Counted from the first letter of the stretch, positions 1 to 8,688 are shown. The stretch: 64,000 bases of DNA from Bacteroidales bacterium (GCA_017630215.1 JAGBVR010000010.1:1-64000); one strand, 5' to 3'. The notes: generated by a model from the sequence alone, not told the origin. Numbers and translations are program-made.

Positions 1-88
1 CGGTATACAAAACGCTATTATTCCGATTTGTCATGAAGTATATATATCCTTTCTTCTTCATATCCTTCTTCACTGTTATATTGTTTAG

Positions 89-109
89 ATCCCCGGTCAA
101 GCCGGGGAT
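89..109. repeat. GC-rich hairpin upstream of merR gene
   Basis: ATCCCCGG and CCGGGGAT form a perfect 8-bp stem with a 5-nt loop in otherwise AT-rich intergenic DNA. There is no T-run on either side, so a terminator is uncertain; it could be the end of a gene to the left or a dispersed palindromic repeat. Confidence 0.4.
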
Positions 110-170
110 GACTAGCCGGTAAAATTCCGATTTATTTGGTAAAGTTATGCATAAATTTTCAGATATCCCC

Positions 171-203
171 TTGACTCGTACCTTAGGGCATGTTTTATAT
201 TTG
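171..203 (+). promoter_or_regulatory. Promoter of the MerR gene
   Basis: TTGAC at 171-175 and TATATTTG at 196-203 match the Bacteroidota -33 and -7 elements with a spacer of about 20 bp. The ATG of the MerR gene follows 18 nt after the -7 box. Confidence 0.6.
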
Positions 204-220
204 CAGGCAAATAACGCGTT

Positions 221-1042
221 ATGAAAAGAAATGGATTAAAAATCGGAGAGTTTTCGCGCCTTTGTCGTGTCACTGTAAGGGCTCTGAGGCATTATGAGAA
301 GATCAAGTTGCTTGTGCCGGAAATCATCGACTATAGTACCGGATATCGGTATTATTCAGTCGTACAGATGCAGAAGGCTTTGAATATCGTACGCTTGAAG
401 GGGCTGGGATTCAGTCTGGAGGAGATTCGTACTATGTATGATTCCGAGACTCAACGTCCTTCAATCGATATGCTTGAAGAGAAGATCCGTAGTTGCCAGG
501 AACAGTTGCAGCTGCTGGTCGAGTGCAGGGACCGGCTGTCGGTGATGATTACTTTCCAAAAGAAACTTAATGAAATGGAAAAGATCTACATTGATTCATT
601 ACCTGCGATTATTGTCGCGTCACATCGTGCTGTGATTCCATCGTACAATGAACTTGGAAAACTGTGCTACATGACAATCGGCCCGGAGATGGCTCGTCTG
701 GGATGTGAGTGTCCGGAGCCAGGTTACTGTTTTACCATCGAGCACGGAGGATACAGGAAGGAAAATATAGACATCGAGTACTGTGAGCATGTTGCAGCCA
801 TGGGAAAGGATTCAGATATAGTCAAGTTCAAGCAGATTCCTGAGGTTGTGGAGGCTGTATGTATGAAGGTTTATGGTCCATACAACCGCCTGAACGAAAA
901 TATTCGTGAAGTACTTGAATGGATTGAGGCAAACGGATATACGATTACATACCCGCCACGCTACTCATACGTGGACGGCATCTGGAATCAGGAAGATCCG
1001 GAGAAATGGCTGACTATAATTCAGGTGCCTGTAACAAGGTAG
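221..1042 (+). CDS. MerR family regulator with GyrI-like effector domain
   Basis: Transcription factor of the BmrR-like MerR subgroup. An N-terminal winged helix-turn-helix lies at about residues 6-75 (IGEFSRLCRVTVRALRHYEK), followed by a helical dimerisation region at about 80-118 and a GyrI-like ligand-binding domain from about 120 to the end. Members of this group twist and activate promoters when a hydrophobic cationic compound binds the C-terminal domain. It converges on a CatA-like acetyltransferase gene only 6 bp away, so a drug-response role is possible but not shown. The ATG is well placed behind a clear promoter. Confidence 0.9.
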   Translation: MKRNGLKIGEFSRLCRVTVRALRHYEKIKLLVPEIIDYSTGYRYYSVVQMQKALNIVRLKGLGFSLEEIRTMYDSETQRPSIDMLEEKIRSCQEQLQLLVECRDRLSVMITFQKKLNEMEKIYIDSLPAIIVASHRAVIPSYNELGKLCYMTIGPEMARLGCECPEPGYCFTIEHGGYRKENIDIEYCEHVAAMGKDSDIVKFKQIPEVVEAVCMKVYGPYNRLNENIREVLEWIEANGYTITYPPRYSYVDGIWNQEDPEKWLTIIQVPVTR

Positions 1043-1048
1043 TATAAT

Positions 1049-1669
1049 CTATGCCAACCTGTTGATTTCGTTCTGCAGGTTGGCTAAGAATTTACCAGCG
1101 TGGGCTCCATCCATCTGGGTGTGGTGGAACTGGAATGAGAGTGTCAGATAGTAGCGGAAGAATCTCTTCTTGTACTTGCCCCAGATGATGAACGGATTAT
1201 TGAAAATACCGCTGTTCATACCTATTGCGCCATCAAGTTCTGTGTCGATGATTGCTGAAGTACCGATGACCATTCTTCTGCCTGACAGGTCTCTATCTTG
1301 GCAGGTTTCTGCTACCTGTGCGGTATATTTTAAATATTCCGAGTTGAAGTCAGATAGACTGTCGTGGAAGAGTATGTCGCAGGAACTGACTTCTCCTGTC
1401 TTGTTTTTCACAATGGTATTGACAGCAATGCTATCGTACTGAATTAGTTTATCACCGACCGGCAGAAGGTAGAACTCCTTGATAGACGCAGCCGCCTTAC
1501 CGATACACCAGTCAAGGAGCATATTGAACTTCAGTCTTCTGCGTCTGCTGACCTTCACTAGGCGTGTGATGTCTAGAGTCTTGATGAATGTGACCATCGG
1601 ATTAGGTGCCTTCAACCACATTTCAAATGCGTATGCACGTGTAGTTTCTTGAGGATTGACTTCTTTCAT
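1049..1669 (-). CDS. CatA-like O-acetyltransferase
   Basis: Relative of type A chloramphenicol acetyltransferases, which transfer acetyl from acetyl-CoA to a hydroxyl group as a trimer. The family's catalytic motif HHxxxDG is intact as HHTQMDG (residues 182-188), and the C-terminal sheet that precedes it is recognisable. The length of 206 residues is close to the usual 210-220. The conserved N-terminal segment is more divergent than in classical resistance enzymes, so the substrate is unknown and a resistance phenotype should not be assumed. It has its own promoter and converges on the MerR regulator. Confidence 0.82.
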   Translation of the reverse strand: MKEVNPQETTRAYAFEMWLKAPNPMVTFIKTLDITRLVKVSRRRRLKFNMLLDWCIGKAAASIKEFYLLPVGDKLIQYDSIAVNTIVKNKTGEVSSCDILFHDSLSDFNSEYLKYTAQVAETCQDRDLSGRRMVIGTSAIIDTELDGAIGMNSGIFNNPFIIWGKYKKRFFRYYLTLSFQFHHTQMDGAHAGKFLANLQNEINRLA

Positions 1670-1688
1670 ACTTTTCTATTTTTAGCTG

Positions 1689-1696
1689 CAAAAGTA
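1689..1696 (-). promoter_or_regulatory. -7 box of the CatA-like gene
   Basis: TACTTTTG on the minus strand matches the Bacteroidota TAnnTTTG element, 20 nt before the ATG. Confidence 0.5.
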
Positions 1697-1734
1697 GAAG
1701 AAGCATTCTCTCCGATATAGAACAAATGGGACAT

Positions 1735-2553
1735 TTAGACAGGTGTAGTAAATAAATCGGAATAGGGAGTTGTAAATTCAAGCAGGGATAGAGGTGTATG
1801 TCCGCAAAGCTTTCTGAACTCTCTAATGAGGTGTGACTGGTCGGAGTAACCGCATGTATATGCCAAATCTGCCTGATTGATTTTGCCTTGCTGATGCTGC
1901 ATTTGTTTCAAGGCTTTCTGAAAGCGGACAATACGTGCATATTCTTTAGGGTTCATCCCTATGTGCAGATTGAACTCCCGCTCGAATTGTTTTTTACTTA
2001 AACAGCAAGCTGAAGATAAGTCTGCCACCAGAGTCTGAGGTGCAGTAAACAGCTGTTCTATTGCCGCATTCATTCGTTTTACCCGATATATGGTGTCGTA
2101 TGATCTGATTGATAAGCAATCCAGCAACCAGTTTTCGATCAGAGTCACGCAAAGGTTGTTATCCTCACATTCGAATACCTGTGCGGCCAATTCGTTCAGC
2201 TGTTCATCTTCAATATCGTAGCCGGAAATTTCTTGATTATAGAAAGAATAAGCCGGTGCATTCAGAAACATATTTATCGTATGTGGATGGAACACCACAA
2301 CAATCATTTCAATGTTGTCATCAGCTTGCAGGTGTGATGAGAAGTTGACCTGACCGCTGATTGCCAGTTTGCTCTGAGTCGTACCCAATTCTGGTATATA
2401 CAATGGCGTCCGCTTATGGATGATGATCTGAGGGCACCCTATGGGAAATGTATAGGTATTCGGCATCTGATTGCTGCTGAATACCCAATAGTACCTCACA
2501 TAAGGCTGTAACAACTTACACGGTTTATAAAAATTGAAAGCTTCTTGGATCAT
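1735..2553 (-). CDS. AraC family transcriptional regulator
   Basis: The N-terminal half (about residues 1-150) is a cupin-like sensing domain of the DUF6597 kind common in Bacteroidota, opening with a segment rich in aromatic residues (YVRYYWVF). The C-terminal part (about 160-258) is a double helix-turn-helix of the AraC/XylS type, with the second helix pair visible in ADLAYTCGYSDQSHLIREFR. The ligand and targets are unknown. Its ATG overlaps the intact-frame stop of the upstream CDP-alcohol phosphatidyltransferase gene as ATGA, which implies the two were translationally coupled before a frameshift arose in the upstream gene. Confidence 0.88.
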   Translation of the reverse strand: MIQEAFNFYKPCKLLQPYVRYYWVFSSNQMPNTYTFPIGCPQIIIHKRTPLYIPELGTTQSKLAISGQVNFSSHLQADDNIEMIVVVFHPHTINMFLNAPAYSFYNQEISGYDIEDEQLNELAAQVFECEDNNLCVTLIENWLLDCLSIRSYDTIYRVKRMNAAIEQLFTAPQTLVADLSSACCLSKKQFEREFNLHIGMNPKEYARIVRFQKALKQMQHQQGKINQADLAYTCGYSDQSHLIREFRKLCGHTPLSLLEFTTPYSDLFTTPV

Positions 2554-2617
2554 ATAATTTCACGCCTTGTTCCAATATAATATCCTTCCTGAATTGCTGC
2601 AAAAGTAGCTATGAGCG

Positions 2618-3046
2618 CTACGATCGCAATGGGAATGATGCTCCAGCTGATTGTCGGGCTATAAGGAATAACAGGAATCCGGTCAACTTATTGGCTATGG
2701 TATGTGGAAGACAGAACTGTTTGATGCGGGTCAGTGCAATTATCTGATTGACTATCTTGATGTTGAAGATGATTCCTGCCCAGATCCATAGCCATGAGGG
2801 AATCGACAGTGCAGGCAGCAGTTTGATGGCACAACAGGCCACGAATGATAAATCTGCTATGCTGTCCAGAACCGACCCTGTTTTGCTTTCTGCCTGGAGT
2901 TTCCTGGCGAGCCAACCATCAATCATGTCACTGATGCCGCAAAGGACATATAGTGTCCAGAATTGCCATCCTGCTACATTGCAGAATAGAAGACCTATTG
3001 AGCCCACCATCCTCAGCGCGGTTATGATATTTGGTAAGTGCTTCAC
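2618..3046 (-). CDS. CDP-alcohol phosphatidyltransferase, frameshifted near its 3' end
   Basis: Membrane enzyme that condenses a CDP-linked lipid with an alcohol. The signature D-x2-DG-x2-AR-x8-G-x3-D-x3-D is complete: D40, D43, G44, A47, R48, G57, D61, D65. The start is GTG at 3046, 23 bp after the upstream ATPase gene. The frame ends at 2618 in a sequence unlike the family, but reading on in another frame from about 2666 gives a hydrophobic helix and the family-like tail AAIQEGYYIGTR, ending at 2550 in an ATGA overlap with the AraC gene. A single missing base near 2661-2670 explains this. The intact gene would be 2550..3046, about 165 residues. Whether the shift is real or a sequencing error cannot be told here. 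Confidence 0.8.
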   Translation of the reverse strand: MKHLPNIITALRMVGSIGLLFCNVAGWQFWTLYVLCGISDMIDGWLARKLQAESKTGSVLDSIADLSFVACCAIKLLPALSIPSWLWIWAGIIFNIKIVNQIIALTRIKQFCLPHTIANKLTGFLLFLIARQSAGASFPLRS

Positions 3047-3069
3047 GTTGATCGGTTCTGATTTATATC

Positions 3070-4467
3070 TTAAAGATTATGGAGATCAAATTTGAATATC
3101 TGATTTGCTGGGGCAGGGGATTTCTGTATGAACATAAGCATATACATCGGCATATATATGCGTTTGCCTTCTACGCGCAGATTGTCGTTAGTTAAAACAT
3201 AAGCAGAATCGATATTGTAATCATCGTTAGCCAGTACATTGGTTAATGCATTATGTCTTTCATAATCCTTTCCTGACTTGACTTCAATAGGGATTACTTT
3301 ACCATGCTGAGCAATTACAAAATCCAATTCACCTTGTTTCTTGCTGTTAAAGTAATGTAGTTCATGCTCATCTCCTCCGAAGCCATGACAATATAATTCC
3401 TGAGCTACGAGGTTCTCATATATGGCGCCGTAATTCTGCTTTACCTCACCTTGAAGCAGCTGTAACTGGATTCCAGAAGCATATTGACTTGTCAAGAGGC
3501 CGACATCATTCTGGAATAGCTTGAACAGATTCCTCAGTTCATTTAGCTTAAAGGAGAAAGTCGGCTCCTGAATATTCAATGTTGGAATTGCAACACCTGC
3601 ATTCTTAAGCCATAAGAAGCTATTCTCATAACGAGAGAAACGTGCATGTTCATTAAGATTCTTCAAGATAAAACGCTTGTTCTTTGCATCAAGTTCAGAT
3701 GGAATCAGGTTGAAGATCTCATTTATCTCAAGTTTCTTATTAGGATCATACTGACTGATGTCCCATTTGTATAGATCTAGAATTTCTTTCTGTTTCTCTT
3801 CTACAACATTAAGGTCGTTTGTATCAACGTATGCCTGTACAGCAGCTGGCATTCCTCCTACAACGAGATAAAGGTGAATCATCTTCATCAGGGCTGCATG
3901 GACAACTTCATCTACCGGAATCTTTTTCTCGAATGCTTCGCCTACACTTGTCAGAACCTCATCAGAAAGACCGAGACATCGTGAAAACTCCTCAATATCC
4001 AAAGGGAAGACTTCTTTTACAGACATATACCCGACAGGAACGCTTTCCACTCCTTTTAATTCTACACCAAACAAGCTGCCGCTTAATGCATATTTGCAGC
4101 TTCCTTCATCCACGAGAAACTTTATCCATGTGATTACCTCCGGACATTTCTGTACCTCATCAAAGAATATCATTGTATTTGGCAATGATGTCTTCTTTTT
4201 TGTATGAGCAGATATGCGCAATAATACATCCTTGGCATTCTGTGAGCCCTTGAAGATGCCGCACGCAGAGTCATCTTCATAGAAGTTGACCTCAATGAGA
4301 TTCATCTTTTGCTTTGACGCATATTTCCTTATGGCAGAAGTCTTGCCGACCTGTCTTGCTCCCTTGAGAAGTAATGCTGACTTATTGTTTGCGTAATGCT
4401 TCTCAATGAAGTTGTCAAGTTTTCTTGATAGCATATCTGTATAATTTATATCCATATTAGATAGCAT
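3070..4467 (-). CDS. AAA family ATPase with C-terminal DUF4143 domain
   Basis: An ATP-binding protein of the large family with an N-terminal AAA domain and a C-terminal DUF4143 domain. Walker A is GARQVGKTS (residues 36-44) and Walker B is FFDEVQ (101-106). The C-terminal part carries a nuclease-like pattern, GELDFVI then PIEVKSGK (about 379-399), resembling a PD-(D/E)xK core. The biological role of the family is unclear; members are abundant and strain-variable in gut Bacteroidota and are sometimes thought to be linked to genome conflict. An alternative ATG lies four codons downstream. A -7 box sits about 50 nt upstream. Only 23 bp separate it from the lipid synthase gene. Confidence 0.9.
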   Translation of the reverse strand: MLSNMDINYTDMLSRKLDNFIEKHYANNKSALLLKGARQVGKTSAIRKYASKQKMNLIEVNFYEDDSACGIFKGSQNAKDVLLRISAHTKKKTSLPNTMIFFDEVQKCPEVITWIKFLVDEGSCKYALSGSLFGVELKGVESVPVGYMSVKEVFPLDIEEFSRCLGLSDEVLTSVGEAFEKKIPVDEVVHAALMKMIHLYLVVGGMPAAVQAYVDTNDLNVVEEKQKEILDLYKWDISQYDPNKKLEINEIFNLIPSELDAKNKRFILKNLNEHARFSRYENSFLWLKNAGVAIPTLNIQEPTFSFKLNELRNLFKLFQNDVGLLTSQYASGIQLQLLQGEVKQNYGAIYENLVAQELYCHGFGGDEHELHYFNSKKQGELDFVIAQHGKVIPIEVKSGKDYERHNALTNVLANDDYNIDSAYVLTNDNLRVEGKRIYMPMYMLMFIQKSPAPANQIFKFDLHNL

Positions 4468-4516
4468 TTACACTTTTGCAGTGCTTTATTCTTACAATGC
4501 ATACATTTTTCCAATG

Positions 4517-4524
4517 CAAATTTA
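4517..4524 (-). promoter_or_regulatory. -7 box of the DUF4143 ATPase gene
   Basis: TAAATTTG on the minus strand matches TAnnTTTG, leaving a leader of about 45 nt. Confidence 0.5.
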
Positions 4525-4622
4525 GGAAAATTTTACATTTTTCCAAGAAAGTTTGATGTGTGAAAAGCCAATTAAATTATAGCGAAATGCCCAAAATCCC
4601 GATCTATATGCATATGATGTAT

Positions 4623-4997
4623 TTATCTAAAGCTTTCCTGTAGCCATTTGTACATTTTTTCACCATGTTCTTTTATTGAATCTTTTGTCCATCCACTAGG
4701 GTGATCCTTATGAACAACGAGTAATTTTAAGCTTTCAATAGAGCCAGACTTAGAGCCATTGCAATAAGACCTGACATGGGCAGTCTTGACTTCGTATGAT
4801 TCGTTGCTCAAAGTGGAGTTTAGTCCTAGAGAAATCATGACGAGATTTCCGAAACTGTCACATATGGTTTTATCTTCATCTGTGTCCTCCCATTTCATCA
4901 GCGAATTGCTTTGAGGGGTTTGTGGAGCAATATGTTCTATGATTCTGTTCCGTTTGAATACGTAATTTTCAATGATTCCCATTTCTTGAGAACCCAC
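4623..4997 (-). pseudogene. 3' remnant of a DUF262/DUF1524 (GmrSD-like) endonuclease gene
   Basis: A 124-codon frame opening with GTG. It matches only the C-terminal HNH-like DUF1524 part of large DUF262-DUF1524 proteins: ENYVFKRNRIIEHIAPQTP holds the EHI-x-PQ motif, and SFGNLVMIS followed by an NS motif and a conserved lysine region is the usual continuation. Family members run to 500-700 residues, so the DUF262 half is gone. The frame closes with a stop a few codons upstream, exactly where it meets the end of the DUF1653 gene, which suggests a deletion joint. These proteins are modification-dependent restriction enzymes in characterised cases; this fragment is unlikely to be active. Confidence 0.6.
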
Positions 4998-5230
4998 TAT
5001 TCTTCATTGATAATGGTTTCTGCTTCCTCAGCGGAAATAGGGGAGAAACGCCTGAACCTCTTGCTGTTCCTCTCGATTACCTCCTCGAACATAGCTTTGG
5101 GTCTTACCCATATGCTTCTTTCACCATACATGGCCTGATAAACCACGATATCCTCCAGTGTCTCAGAATGCTTGGCGATGTGAAGGATACGATAAATGTT
5201 GCCCTTGAAATGTCTGTAGTATTCTTCCAT
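4997..5230 (-). CDS. DUF1653 domain protein
   Basis: Small protein made almost wholly of a DUF1653 domain: YRHFKGNIYRILHIAKHSET and the later pattern VVYQAMYG ... WVRP. Function unknown; the fold is a small beta-rich domain found alone or fused to other enzymes. I place the start at the ATG at 5230 (MEEYYRHFKG, 77 residues), 4 nt after the GtrA stop, rather than at an upstream TTG overlapping gtrA. The spacing indicates co-translation with GtrA. The end abuts the nuclease remnant. Confidence 0.8.
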   Translation of the reverse strand: MEEYYRHFKGNIYRILHIAKHSETLEDIVVYQAMYGERSIWVRPKAMFEEVIERNSKRFRRFSPISAEEAETIINEE

Positions 5231-5234
5231 GCTG

Positions 5235-5630
5235 CTATATTTTGCTGTCAATGGAGTTCCTGAATACGAAATATCTCTGGTAAAGGTACTCGCATACGAA
5301 GTTAAGACCCATGTTGATGCCTGTCACAAGATACTCGTTCCACAACAGGGTGTCGGCAAGGTAACTGCCGAGAAGGGTAGTTGCTGGGGTGAATACAGCG
5401 TAGAAACCAAGGACCTTCAGCATCGCTACCGGTACATTCGCAGCCGAACGGAATGTGAATTTCCTGTTTAGTGTGAAGTTCCACAATATTGAACACAGGA
5501 GTGCTATCAGATAACATGGCCAGTAGCTCCATCCGCTGATTTCATTCAGCAGGGCAAAAGCTCCGATTTCGATCAGTCCGGCACTGGCCGAGAACAAGGC
5601 GAACTTTATGAATCTTACGTATTCTTTCAT
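5235..5630 (-). CDS. GtrA-like membrane protein
   Basis: 131-residue protein with four predicted membrane helices (about 7-27, 36-53, 72-92 and 100-118) and the family marker WNFTLNRKFTF after helix 2. GtrA proteins are thought to help flip polyprenyl-linked sugars or otherwise serve surface glycan assembly. It sits 28 bp after the LytTR membrane regulator and directly before the DUF1653 gene, so all three may be one transcript. Confidence 0.85.
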   Translation of the reverse strand: MKEYVRFIKFALFSASAGLIEIGAFALLNEISGWSYWPCYLIALLCSILWNFTLNRKFTFRSAANVPVAMLKVLGFYAVFTPATTLLGSYLADTLLWNEYLVTGINMGLNFVCEYLYQRYFVFRNSIDSKI

Positions 5631-5658
5631 GACATCATGTCTTTAATGGTGAGAATAT

Positions 5659-6540
5659 CTACTCACTCCTGGTTTCTGAAATCATATTAAAGTAGACCAA
5701 GACCTTATCAGCATAATTCTTAGTCACTGCAATAGGCTGTATTGATTGATTATTGAGCTCTAGAATGTAACCGCCAGATTCTTTTCTGATGTTACCGACC
5801 TTTGATGCATTTACTATATATTGCCTGCTGCATCGGATCAGTCCGATATATCTGAAACTCTCTTCTATTGTCTTGAGCGAGCATCTCAGCATATACCTTT
5901 GCATCTGTCCCTGGCTGTCAGTATAGCAGACCCTGATGTAATTGTCGTCAGATTGAATGTAATACAGGTTTTCCAACGAGACCAGCATCTTGATTGCTCC
6001 ATTGCTGTCACATAAAGTGATTTTCGTGTGGCTTTCGCCATTCTTGGGCACCTCATCAGTTACAATATTGTCGGTACTCATCAATTTGATGATTTTGTTC
6101 TTATCGAGGATAATGAAGTACATTGTTGCAAATATGTACGGTATTCCCAATGCAATGCCGCAGTATGGTAGAGCATGCCAGAAGATTTCTGACATTGTTC
6201 GACTTAGACCAGTACTTATTCCAGAACTGGTTACTGTGTATATCCCGCATATTAATGTGATCTCAGCAAGACACCATAGTATATATGCAGGATAAGTTAT
6301 CTTCTTGCGTCTGTTCAGCATGTGCATTCCTACACGGCTTCCGACCAAGATGGAAATTGCTATGCCAATAAAGATGATGGTACTTAGGAATGTGTCAGAT
6401 TCACCCAGCCCGAACCATGCTGTATCTGAAAACGGTATGTATAGATTGAGAAATATGATGGCGAACAGAATCGTAAATAATACGGTTCCGAGTATATGGC
6501 TTTTCCCAAATAATGTAGATGGGACTTCAGGTAATTTCAT
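5659..6540 (-). CDS. Membrane-anchored LytTR DNA-binding regulator (first of two)
   Basis: About four membrane helices fill residues 14-150, followed by a linker and a C-terminal LytTR domain (about 190-285) recognisable from LYYIQSDDNYIRVCY, the basic stretch RYMLRCSLKTIEE and GLIRCSRQYIVN. There is no receiver or kinase domain, so the membrane part is presumably the sensor. A paralogue with the same order lies at 11334-12140; the two point away from each other and bracket the ACP/ligase genes. Promoter and possible direct-repeat operators lie just upstream. Confidence 0.88.
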   Translation of the reverse strand: MKLPEVPSTLFGKSHILGTVLFTILFAIIFLNLYIPFSDTAWFGLGESDTFLSTIIFIGIAISILVGSRVGMHMLNRRKKITYPAYILWCLAEITLICGIYTVTSSGISTGLSRTMSEIFWHALPYCGIALGIPYIFATMYFIILDKNKIIKLMSTDNIVTDEVPKNGESHTKITLCDSNGAIKMLVSLENLYYIQSDDNYIRVCYTDSQGQMQRYMLRCSLKTIEESFRYIGLIRCSRQYIVNASKVGNIRKESGGYILELNNQSIQPIAVTKNYADKVLVYFNMISETRSE

Positions 6541-6563
6541 TGGTTTAGGTGTTTAATACCGAG

Positions 6564-6571
6564 CAAAGATA
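6564..6571 (-). promoter_or_regulatory. -7 box of the first LytTR gene
   Basis: TATCTTTG on the minus strand, 23 nt before the ATG. Confidence 0.55.
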
Positions 6572-6587
6572 TGAATTTTCACCTAAT

Positions 6588-6616
6588 ATTCACCCCATAT
6601 ATTGAGCGTTAACCCC
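6588..6616 (-). promoter_or_regulatory. Possible LytTR operator, imperfect direct repeat
   Basis: Minus-strand GGGGTTAAC and GGGGTGAAT start 20 bp apart and lie just upstream of the -7 box of the first LytTR gene. LytTR proteins typically bind two direct repeats about two helical turns apart. This is an inference from spacing only. Confidence 0.3.
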
Positions 6617-6724
6617 AAAGCTCAAGGCTCGCACACTAATTTCGGACTTTGCCGTATTATATTTTATAGACTGAGTCATAGTGCTCATTTTTGCACCCCG
6701 AATTTATAAATCATACGAGAATTT

Positions 6725-6970
6725 ATGGAAAACATTAAAGACGTAGTAAAGGCAATTGTTGCCGAGAAACTTGGTGTTGAACTTGAGCAGGTTGTTGATT
6801 CAGCGAACTTCCAGGGCGATCTTGGAGCTGACTCTCTTGACATAGTCGAATTGGTGATGGATTTTGAGAAGAAGTTTGATATTGAAATACCAGATGATGA
6901 GGCTGGAGACAATATCCAGACTGTAGCTGATGCCATCAAGTATATCGAGACAAAGGTCGCTGAAAAATAA
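6725..6970 (+). CDS. acpP: Acyl carrier protein
   Basis: 81-residue acidic four-helix carrier protein. The phosphopantetheine attachment serine is S37 in [10 protein letters not shown]. It carries acyl chains as thioesters in the cytosol. Unlike the housekeeping acpP, which usually precedes fabF, this copy is followed after 32 bp by an acyl-adenylating ligase, so it may be a dedicated carrier that the ligase loads. The symbol reflects family identity, not proof that it is the main fatty-acid-synthesis ACP. Confidence 0.93.
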   Translation: MENIKDVVKAIVAEKLGVELEQVVDSANFQGDLGADSLDIVELVMDFEKKFDIEIPDDEAGDNIQTVADAIKYIETKVAEK

Positions 6971-7002
6971 TGCCACCGTTCTGTACTTTAACTTAGACTG
7001 AC

Positions 7003-8661
7003 ATGAGTTTTACTTCGGTTAACAAGATATTCGAAGAGTCCTTCAGAAAGAACTGGGACCGTCCGGCTCTCTCAAATTACCAGGGAGCAACTCTTCATTA
7101 TAGAGATCTGGCGAGGAGAATCGCCAAGCTTCACATCATGTTCGAAGAGGCAGGCCTGAAGAAAGGTGACAAGATTGCCATCTGCTCTAGAAATCAGGCA
7201 AACTGGGCTGTCGCTTTCCTCGGAACAATGACCTATGGAGCAGTACCTGTACCCTTGATGCATGAATTCAAGTCGACCAACATACATCATCTTGTGAATC
7301 ATTCCGAGGCGAAGGTGCTGTTTGTTGATGACGTCATCTGGGAAGGACTCACCGAAACAGAGATGCCGAATCTTCTAGCCATCATACAGGTCAATACGTT
7401 CAAGCTGCTTTATACTGCTGATGAGAAGATAGATGATGCAAAGGCTCATCTGAATGAACTATACGGCAGGAAGTATCCTGAAGCGTTCACTGCAGATTCG
7501 ATCAACTACTATGAAGATTCAGCAGACGAACTGGCAATCATCAACTACACTTCCGGAACCTCAGGATTCTCAAAGGGTGTAATGATACCATTTAGGGCAG
7601 TATGGTCCAATATTGAATTCGGACGCAAGGTGCTGCCTGGTCTTGATAATACATCAAGGGTGGTTTCAATGCTCCCATGTGCGCATATGTACGGACTCAT
7701 GTTTGAGGTCCTGTACGAACTGAGCATCGGTTGTCATGTGCATTTCCTGTCACGTCTCCCTAGTCCGAAGATCATAATGCAGGCCCTTTCTGACATCAAG
7801 CCGAGCGTGGTCGTGGCTGTGCCTCTCATTATTGAGAAAATCTACAAGAGCAAGGTAAAGCCAGTTCTTGAAAAGGCAGGAATCAAGTTTGCGATGAAGG
7901 TACCTGGACTTGACCAGGTGATCATGAATAAGATCAAGGCTGAGTTGGTAAAGGCCTTCGGTGGTGAGTTCTACGAGGTCATCATCGGTGGGGCAGCATT
8001 CAATAAGGAGGTGGAGACCTTCTTCAAACGCATGGAGTTCCCTTATTCTGTGGGATATGGCATGACCGAGTGCGCTCCGATCATCACATTTGATGACTGG
8101 AAGACTGCAAAGTTGTATTCCTGCGGCAAGTGTGCGCCGAATCTGGAAATCAGGATCGACTCACACGATCCGCAGAATATCCCTGGAGAGGTTTTAGTTA
8201 AGGGAGCAAATGTCTTCCTCGGATACTTCAAGAATCCTGATGCTACCAATGAAGTGCTTGATGCTGACGGATGGTTCCACACAGGTGATATGGGAGTACT
8301 TGATGCTGACGGATACCTCTTCCTCCGCGGACGTTCGAAGTGCATGATTCTCGGTCCGTCCGGCCAGAATATCTATCCTGAGGAAGTGGAAGCGGCACTT
8401 GATACAAGACCGTATGTGCTTGAATCCCTTGTGATTGAGGATGACGGTGGCTTGACAGCACTTATCTATCCTGACTTCGACCAGGGAGCAAAGGATGGTA
8501 TCAGCCAGAAGGCTATGGTAGCAATGATAGAGGGTTCTCTTGCCGAAGTGAACAAGGAGATTCCTAATTACGCAAGACTCAAGCGTATAGAGGTGATGTC
8601 AGAGCCATTTGAACGTACTCCAAAGAAGAGTATCAAACGATATCTCTATCAAAGAAAATAG
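7003..8661 (+). CDS. AMP-binding acyl-CoA/acyl-ACP ligase (first of two)
   Basis: ANL superfamily adenylating enzyme that activates a carboxylic acid with ATP and passes it to a thiol. The P-loop is NYTSGTSGFSKG (residues 181-192), the A5 motif is YGMTECAPI (about 352-360), A7 is GWFHTGD and the catalytic lysine region is TPKKSIKRYLY near the C-terminus. The sequence is closest in look to long-chain fatty acid ligases. With ACP immediately upstream, transfer to ACP (acyl-ACP synthetase, as for AasS) is plausible. A terminator hairpin follows. A second, diverged ligase lies at 9398-11077. Confidence 0.9.
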   Translation: MSFTSVNKIFEESFRKNWDRPALSNYQGATLHYRDLARRIAKLHIMFEEAGLKKGDKIAICSRNQANWAVAFLGTMTYGAVPVPLMHEFKSTNIHHLVNHSEAKVLFVDDVIWEGLTETEMPNLLAIIQVNTFKLLYTADEKIDDAKAHLNELYGRKYPEAFTADSINYYEDSADELAIINYTSGTSGFSKGVMIPFRAVWSNIEFGRKVLPGLDNTSRVVSMLPCAHMYGLMFEVLYELSIGCHVHFLSRLPSPKIIMQALSDIKPSVVVAVPLIIEKIYKSKVKPVLEKAGIKFAMKVPGLDQVIMNKIKAELVKAFGGEFYEVIIGGAAFNKEVETFFKRMEFPYSVGYGMTECAPIITFDDWKTAKLYSCGKCAPNLEIRIDSHDPQNIPGEVLVKGANVFLGYFKNPDATNEVLDADGWFHTGDMGVLDADGYLFLRGRSKCMILGPSGQNIYPEEVEAALDTRPYVLESLVIEDDGGLTALIYPDFDQGAKDGISQKAMVAMIEGSLAEVNKEIPNYARLKRIEVMSEPFERTPKKSIKRYLYQRK

Positions 8662-8688
8662 CTTCTTAACCAAAACCTAAACCCAAGT

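Noticed and set aside
1170..1442. 90-codon plus-strand frame within the CatA-like gene
   Set aside because: It is antisense to a gene with a complete catalytic motif, so it is a shadow frame.
1049..1669. Calling the CatA-like gene a chloramphenicol resistance gene
   Set aside because: The catalytic motif is present, but the N-terminal region is divergent and the substrate cannot be read from the sequence.
5659..6540. Calling the LytTR proteins histidine kinases
   Set aside because: No HisKA or ATPase domain is present; only membrane helices and a LytTR DNA-binding domain.
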